A program made the translations under genes and the position numbers. A stretch of DNA of 64,000 nt from an uncultured Eubacterium sp. Its GTDB lineage: Bacteria > Bacillota > Clostridia > Oscillospirales > CAG-272. The number at the start of each line of letters is the position of its first letter. Within the stretch, counting starts at the first letter, position 1. The notes below the pieces were generated by a model. The model ran no database searches and was not told the DNA's origin. It saw nothing but the letters and a program-made list of their open reading frames with translations. Shown here in pieces: positions 60,629 through 64,000 of this stretch. The stretch is from contig UQUT01000004.1 of the NCBI GenBank assembly GCA_900544285.1, forward strand, positions 44,657 through 108,656. Reading direction: 5' to 3'.

Positions 60629-60657
60629 ATTCTAACAAATTGACGGTTGTTTGTCAA
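60629..60657 (-). promoter_or_regulatory. Promoter of the opp operon with overlapping inverted repeat
   Basis: On the minus strand TTGACA (60657-60652) and TAGAAT (60634-60629) are separated by 17 bases. ATTGAC-N8-GTCAAT (60639-60658) covers the -35 element and could be an operator. The ~140-base leader contains ACCGCC/GGCGGT and TTTCCC-AAA-GGGAAA pairings. The rest of the gap, 60660-60840, is AT-rich with several TGCATTT-like words and no gene. Confidence 0.7.
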
Positions 60658-60840
60658 TATTTTCGCAAAAATAATTTCATAATATAAGCATTTTTATTCA
60701 AAAAAACGGAGTTTGAAATAATAATTTTTAATGCATTTGTGCAAAAAATGCAATTTTTTTCTGCATTTCGCGGGCAAAGCAGAAATAACGGTGAATAATA
60801 ATACATCCAAAACGCATTTTTATAAATATTTATTCATGCA

Positions 60841-60880
60841 AAAAGCACGGCGGATATTTTTTGCCCCGCCGTGCTTTTTC
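60841..60880. terminator. Terminator of the serpin unit
   Basis: AAAAAGCACGGCGG pairs with CCGCCGTGCTTTTT (14 pairs) around a 12-base loop, with T runs on both strands. Confidence 0.88.
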
Positions 60881-60888
60881 GTGCGATT

Positions 60889-62187
60889 TTAATTTATTTC
60901 GGTCACAACTCCCATGAAAATCGGAAGATTTGTATTGCAGTCGACAATATAATAGACAAACGGTCTGTCGAGCTTCACATCAACGGGCTTTTTCGGTGCT
61001 GCCGATTCGGCAAGTATCTCAACCGCCGTAACAGCCGCCGCCCTCGTTCCCGCCTGCGTCATTTCGATATGTGTTTTGTGGAGTACGTCGCCGATATAGA
61101 GATTGCCCCAAGGCGAAGAGCCTATGCCGGAAAGGTCTGCTTCTGAAGAAGAAAATGCCTTTTTCAGTCCCATGGACTCCAGCGCTTTGTAAAGGCTGAC
61201 GTCATAATCGTATTCAAACTTCGGCAGATATGCCTTTGCACGATAGCCGTAATCGTTTTGCTTTCCGGAAAGTATCTTCCCGAGCTCCTTGCCGGAAAGA
61301 GAATTGACATAATCGAAAACGTCGCCGTCCGGCAGCATTGCAACAAATTCATATCCGTTCTTATAATATTTTCTGAAACCGATAGCGTTTTTCGTTCTTA
61401 TGAGCGTTTCCTCGCTCCTCATAAACGTTGCGTCGCTTTTGCTCTTGTCGTAAGCGTTGAATGTGCCCTTCTGACATTGAAAATTCTCATAAGGCTTGCT
61501 CCACAGAGCGTCGAAAACGAGTGCGTTTATCAGCAGCATGACGGTGTCCGGGTCGATTGAGTCTATGATTTGATCAATCATTTTGTCCGTATGCTTGCTC
61601 ACCCATTTATTGATTTTGTCGACGGTTTTCTGACTGAAAAAGTCCTCCTCATAAGCCTGCGCGTCATAATAATTTTTGTTTACCTGCAAAAAGTCGTCAT
61701 GCACGGCAATTCTGCCGTCCTTGCCGAACCAGATTGAATTCGCAAGCTCAACCTTCGCTCCGTCACCGTTGTAAAGCGAGTGCGCGAGCGTATAAAGATA
61801 CGCGTTCGCTTCGTCGACGGAAAAGCCGAACAGCTTTTCAAATTCTTCCTTCGTCTCCCCGTTTGCGCCGTTTGCCGTCATTCCGAGAGCGACTATAACG
61901 GAAAGTGGCGAGACAAGCGAGCTCTTTTTGTTTTCATCAAGCGTGCTCTGCATCAGTCTGACGGCAAAATCAAGCATGCCGCTTTTGAATTTGTCGTCTG
62001 CATCCTTGCCTTCGACTTCGATTGCGACAAAGTCCTTCAAAAGATCGCCTGCGGCTTTTGCGTTCGTCGGCTCAACCTTTGGAATGTCGCCTCTCGTCAC
62101 CTTCGGTTCGACTTTTGTCTTTGCGCAAGAGCAAAGCACAAGCGCAAGCATCGAAAGCGCAAGTATCATTGCAAAAATTCTTTTCAT
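60889..62187 (-). CDS. Serpin (serine protease inhibitor) lipoprotein
   Basis: A 432-residue serpin with a lipoprotein signal (hydrophobic core, LCSC lipobox). Family features: SSLVSPLSVIVALGMTANGANGETKEEF near the N-terminus, LANSIWFGKDGRI, INKWVSKHTDKMIDQII, LINALVFDALWSKPY, VAMLPDG, and the C-terminal DRPFVYYIVDCNTNLPIFMGVV. The reactive loop starts at Gly380 (GTRAAAVTAVEILAES); its small-residue hinge is of the inhibitory type. Counting by family convention puts P1-P1' at Glu394-Ser395. It probably protects the cell surface against host or bacterial proteases. It lies 38 bases downstream of the putative anti-sigma gene. Confidence 0.92.
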   Translation of the reverse strand: MKRIFAMILALSMLALVLCSCAKTKVEPKVTRGDIPKVEPTNAKAAGDLLKDFVAIEVEGKDADDKFKSGMLDFAVRLMQSTLDENKKSSLVSPLSVIVALGMTANGANGETKEEFEKLFGFSVDEANAYLYTLAHSLYNGDGAKVELANSIWFGKDGRIAVHDDFLQVNKNYYDAQAYEEDFFSQKTVDKINKWVSKHTDKMIDQIIDSIDPDTVMLLINALVFDALWSKPYENFQCQKGTFNAYDKSKSDATFMRSEETLIRTKNAIGFRKYYKNGYEFVAMLPDGDVFDYVNSLSGKELGKILSGKQNDYGYRAKAYLPKFEYDYDVSLYKALESMGLKKAFSSSEADLSGIGSSPWGNLYIGDVLHKTHIEMTQAGTRAAAVTAVEILAESAAPKKPVDVKLDRPFVYYIVDCNTNLPIFMGVVTEIN

Positions 62188-62226
62188 TGCGGGAAATCCT
62201 CCTCAATATATTATAATATGTTCCGT

Positions 62227-62952
62227 TCAGCGAATGACGGTGAAATAAACGGCTTTCATTCTTTCGGGATACGGCGTATCCGCATCGCCCGTAAGTTCAA
62301 ATCTGACCGTCAGCGTGACGCCGTCACCGCATGACCATGTGTATATCGGCGCGCCGAGAGCAACTCTTCCCTCTCCGCCGAGCAATTTGCAAATCTCCGC
62401 ATACGACATTCCCTTTTTCAAAATGACGGACTTACCGCCGACCGTTATATCCGCGCGTTCGCCGGATTCTGCGCCCGCAGTCTCCGTTTGTTGCGACATC
62501 GTCGTGTCGGGGGTGCGCGAAGCCGACGTCTGCACGGTTTCCGCCTTCGTGAAAAGTGGGGTCGTTGTCACAATTGTCGCCATCGTTTCGGTTGAGCTTT
62601 CTGTCGGGAAATACGGTCTTGTCGTCGTATATTTTGCGGATGTTTCTCCTTTCTCCGGAGTTCCGGACGCCCCCGATGTATAATCGGTTGTGCCTCCGGC
62701 GTTATCGTAAGTCGGCGTATCGGTCGTCGCCGTTCCGTCAGCAAAAAACGTACTGTCCGGCCCGAAAAGAATGTTTTCGTTCTTGTTCTTTGACGCCGTT
62801 CCAAGCGCGACAAGCATCGGCGCGATAACAACGGCAAAGCAAGCCGCAAACGTCACGAACTTTTTCAGTCTGAGCTTTCTGACCTTCTCCTCCGCCGTCT
62901 TCTTTCCGGCTTTTTCATAAACCGCGCGGCGGAATTCATTCATATCCTTCAT
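62227..62952 (-). CDS. Putative anti-sigma / membrane-anchored protein
   Basis: A 241-residue protein: a ~30-residue basic cytoplasmic head, one transmembrane helix (about 32-51), a long Thr/Ser-rich exported linker (about 65-165), then a small domain (VILKKGMSYAEICKLLGGEGRVALGAPIYTWSCGDGVTLTVRF) that resembles the BamE/SmpA-like fold. It overlaps the ECF sigma gene by 4 bases, the usual place for an anti-sigma factor. No zinc-binding HxxxCxxC motif is present in the head, so the role is inferred from position and topology. Confidence 0.55.
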   Translation of the reverse strand: MKDMNEFRRAVYEKAGKKTAEEKVRKLRLKKFVTFAACFAVVIAPMLVALGTASKNKNENILFGPDSTFFADGTATTDTPTYDNAGGTTDYTSGASGTPEKGETSAKYTTTRPYFPTESSTETMATIVTTTPLFTKAETVQTSASRTPDTTMSQQTETAGAESGERADITVGGKSVILKKGMSYAEICKLLGGEGRVALGAPIYTWSCGDGVTLTVRFELTGDADTPYPERMKAVYFTVIR

Positions 62953-63539
62953 ACCGACTCTATCCCCCTTTCGGCAAGCACTTTTTTCAGAGCTTCCTTG
63001 CCCCTGTAAAGCAGATTTGCGGTCTGCCTTTTATTTTTCTTCATTATAATACATATCTCATCGCCCGAAAAACCGTAAAAATAGGTCAGGCGGAGTATCT
63101 GCGCATATTCGCTGTTTATCGTTTCAAGCGCTTCGCGCACGACCTTTGCCCGCTCATCCGATATGAGCTTTTCTTCAAGCAACTTTCCGTCCGATACGCT
63201 TTCCTCATTTTCGCTTATATCGGAGTCGGCAAAGCGCTTTCGTTTTCGCAGTCTGTCGATTGCCTTGTTTCTTGCGACGGAGAAAAGATAAGTTTTCAGC
63301 GAGCAGCCGAAGGAGTATCTGTTTTTATGAACGATAAGCTCCGCAAAGGCGTCCGCGGCGATATCCTCCGCGTCAGCAAAGTTTTTCACCGTACCGTAAA
63401 CGAAAAATATCAGCGCGTCATGATATATATCCATTATTTTGTCAAAAGCCTTCTCGTCGCCGCCGAGCCACTTTTCATAAAGCTCTGCGCCAATGTCCTT
63501 TCCGGACATTCCGGCTCCGATATTTTCATTTTCCGGCAT
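62949..63539 (-). CDS. ECF-type RNA polymerase sigma factor
   Basis: A 196-residue sigma factor of group IV. Region 2 spans about 28-100 (DIYHDALIFFVYGTVKNFADAEDIAADAFAELI, then LKTYLFSVARNKAIDRLRKRKR). Region 4 is at about 135-190 (LRLTYFYGFSGDEICIIMKKNKRQTANLLYRGKEALKK). The ATG at 63539 has AAAGGAG 8 bases upstream. It is the first gene of a three-gene unit with the putative anti-sigma and serpin genes. A TATAAT element 79 bases upstream suggests at least basal sigma-A expression. Confidence 0.9.
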   Translation of the reverse strand: MPENENIGAGMSGKDIGAELYEKWLGGDEKAFDKIMDIYHDALIFFVYGTVKNFADAEDIAADAFAELIVHKNRYSFGCSLKTYLFSVARNKAIDRLRKRKRFADSDISENEESVSDGKLLEEKLISDERAKVVREALETINSEYAQILRLTYFYGFSGDEICIIMKKNKRQTANLLYRGKEALKKVLAERGIESV

Positions 63540-63617
63540 ATTCTTTTCTCCTTTGCCCATTAGTCGCACAAGCGACGAGATTATCTCATCGACCGGCGAA
63601 AAATTTTCATTTTTTAT

Positions 63618-63646
63618 ATTATATCACACGCGAGCGTCAATGAAAA
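63618..63646 (-). promoter_or_regulatory. Promoter of the ECF sigma-serpin unit
   Basis: On the minus strand TTTTCA (63646-63641) and TATAAT (63623-63618) are separated by 17 bases. Confidence 0.55.
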
Positions 63647-63694
63647 GGTTTTTATCGCCGAACCTTTCCGAAAAATGCGTGCCCGCCATAAAAC

Positions 63695-63732
63695 AAACCA
63701 CACGCCCGCGCAAATGCGCGGGCGTATGGTTT
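63695..63732. terminator. Terminator after the partial terminal gene
   Basis: AAACCACACGCCCGCGC pairs with GCGCGGGCGTATGGTTT with one mismatch around AAAT. Its T-rich flanks suit termination of the minus-strand gene entering from the window edge. Confidence 0.75.
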
Positions 63733-63782
63733 TTATCAGTTGTCTCTCCTCCCAGAGGGAAGAGGGCATTTGAAAAAGCTGA

Positions 63783-64000
63783 TTAATTAACGAAATCGGG
63801 CTTGTAATCTGTGTCGGTCTTCCACTCAACGCTGAGCTTTGTGCCGTTAAGCGTATTGTCGGAAACCGTGAAGGTTGCGCCGTCAGCCATGGTGATCTGG
63901 CTGGGATTAAAGAAGGTCAGCAGGGCGTTTGCGCCTGTAACCTCATTGCCGCTGACCACAACATTGCCAAGCGTACCTGCAGGATTCCACTGTGTCTCTC
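63783..64000 (-). CDS. C-terminal fragment of a probable large secreted or surface protein
   Basis: The last 72 codons of a gene continuing past the window edge, with a TAA at 63785-63783. The peptide is rich in Gly, Asn, Thr and beta-strand-like segments (AGTLGNVVVSGNEVTGANALLTFFN, then MADGATFTVSDNTLNGTKLSVEW) and ends DYKPDFVN. This fits an extracellular beta-rich protein. No anchor motif is seen at the C-terminus. The family cannot be told from this fragment. Confidence 0.5.
   Translation of the reverse strand, partial: ETQWNPAGTLGNVVVSGNEVTGANALLTFFNPSQITMADGATFTVSDNTLNGTKLSVEWKTDTDYKPDFVN

Noticed and set aside
60660..60840. AT-rich stretch with repeated TGCATTT words as a replication or attachment site
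   Set aside because: The words are irregular and fit an AT-rich intergenic region; there are no phased repeats or neighbouring replication or integration genes.
1..64000. CRISPR arrays, insertion sequences, prophage genes, tRNA or rRNA genes
   Set aside because: No spaced direct repeats, transposase or integrase motifs, phage proteins, or tRNA/rRNA sequences were recognised on either strand by reading.

Overview
The window looks like a chromosomal segment of a low-to-mid GC Gram-positive anaerobe of the class Clostridia, with a gut Oscillospiraceae-type gene order. The evidence is consensus TTGaca-17-TATAAT promoters, AGGAGG-type ribosome binding sites, a dcw cluster beginning with mraZ, MurE with the meso-diaminopimelate DNPR motif, a Firmicutes-type lon-ysxC-scpA-scpB-ytfJ-dacF block, NfnAB, a PPi-type phosphofructokinase and HPr. 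This placement is inference; no rRNA or tRNA gene is present to confirm it. Layout: 1-5.4 kb (+) carries the end of rimM, then trmD, murJ, an O-antigen-ligase-like membrane protein and two tandem DUF4330 proteins. 5.4-8.8 kb (+) carries HPr, uvrC, rsmD and coaD. 8.8-21.7 kb (+) is a compact division and cell-wall cluster: mraZ, rsmH, ftsL-like, a PASTA penicillin-binding protein, murE, murF, mraY, ftsW, murG, ftsQ and ftsZ. It lacks murD, murC, murB and ftsA. Its promoter region holds three 10-bp-phased MraZ repeats and a group of DnaA-box sequences. 21.8-23.3 kb (-) is a lipoprotein-pcp pair. 23.6-25.1 kb (+) carries a solitary mazF, yajC and a TIGR04086-like membrane protein. 25.1-29.6 kb (-) holds a candidate structured small RNA, a sigma factor with a very long C-terminal extension, and a copper ATPase fused in frame to a CopZ-like domain that has its own ribosome binding site. 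29.7-32.0 kb (+) is nfnAB. 32.0-45.3 kb (-) is housekeeping: prfB without the usual frameshift, rluB, dacF, ytfJ, DUF2953, scpB, scpA, an M50 protease, ysxC, lon, a trigger-factor-like lipoprotein, a sugar isomerase-like protein and lexA. 45.4-47.2 kb (-) is an ABC exporter. 47.4-51.1 kb (+) carries a beta-helix protein without a signal peptide, pfp, and a reduced Old-Yellow-Enzyme-like protein. 51.2-60.7 kb (-) is an oligopeptide transporter operon, oppABCDF plus a sixth gene, with several unusual extensions. 60.9-63.6 kb (-) is an ECF sigma, putative anti-sigma and serpin lipoprotein operon. The window ends inside a probable surface protein gene. The most unusual material is the Opp system (a large insertion in OppD, a transmembrane tail on OppF), the CopA-CopZ gene, the extended sigma factor, the sigma/serpin operon, the DnaA boxes before mraZ and the small RNA candidate. 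No CRISPR array, insertion sequence, prophage or tRNA was recognised. All alignments were judged by eye, so family assignments rest on visible motifs only.
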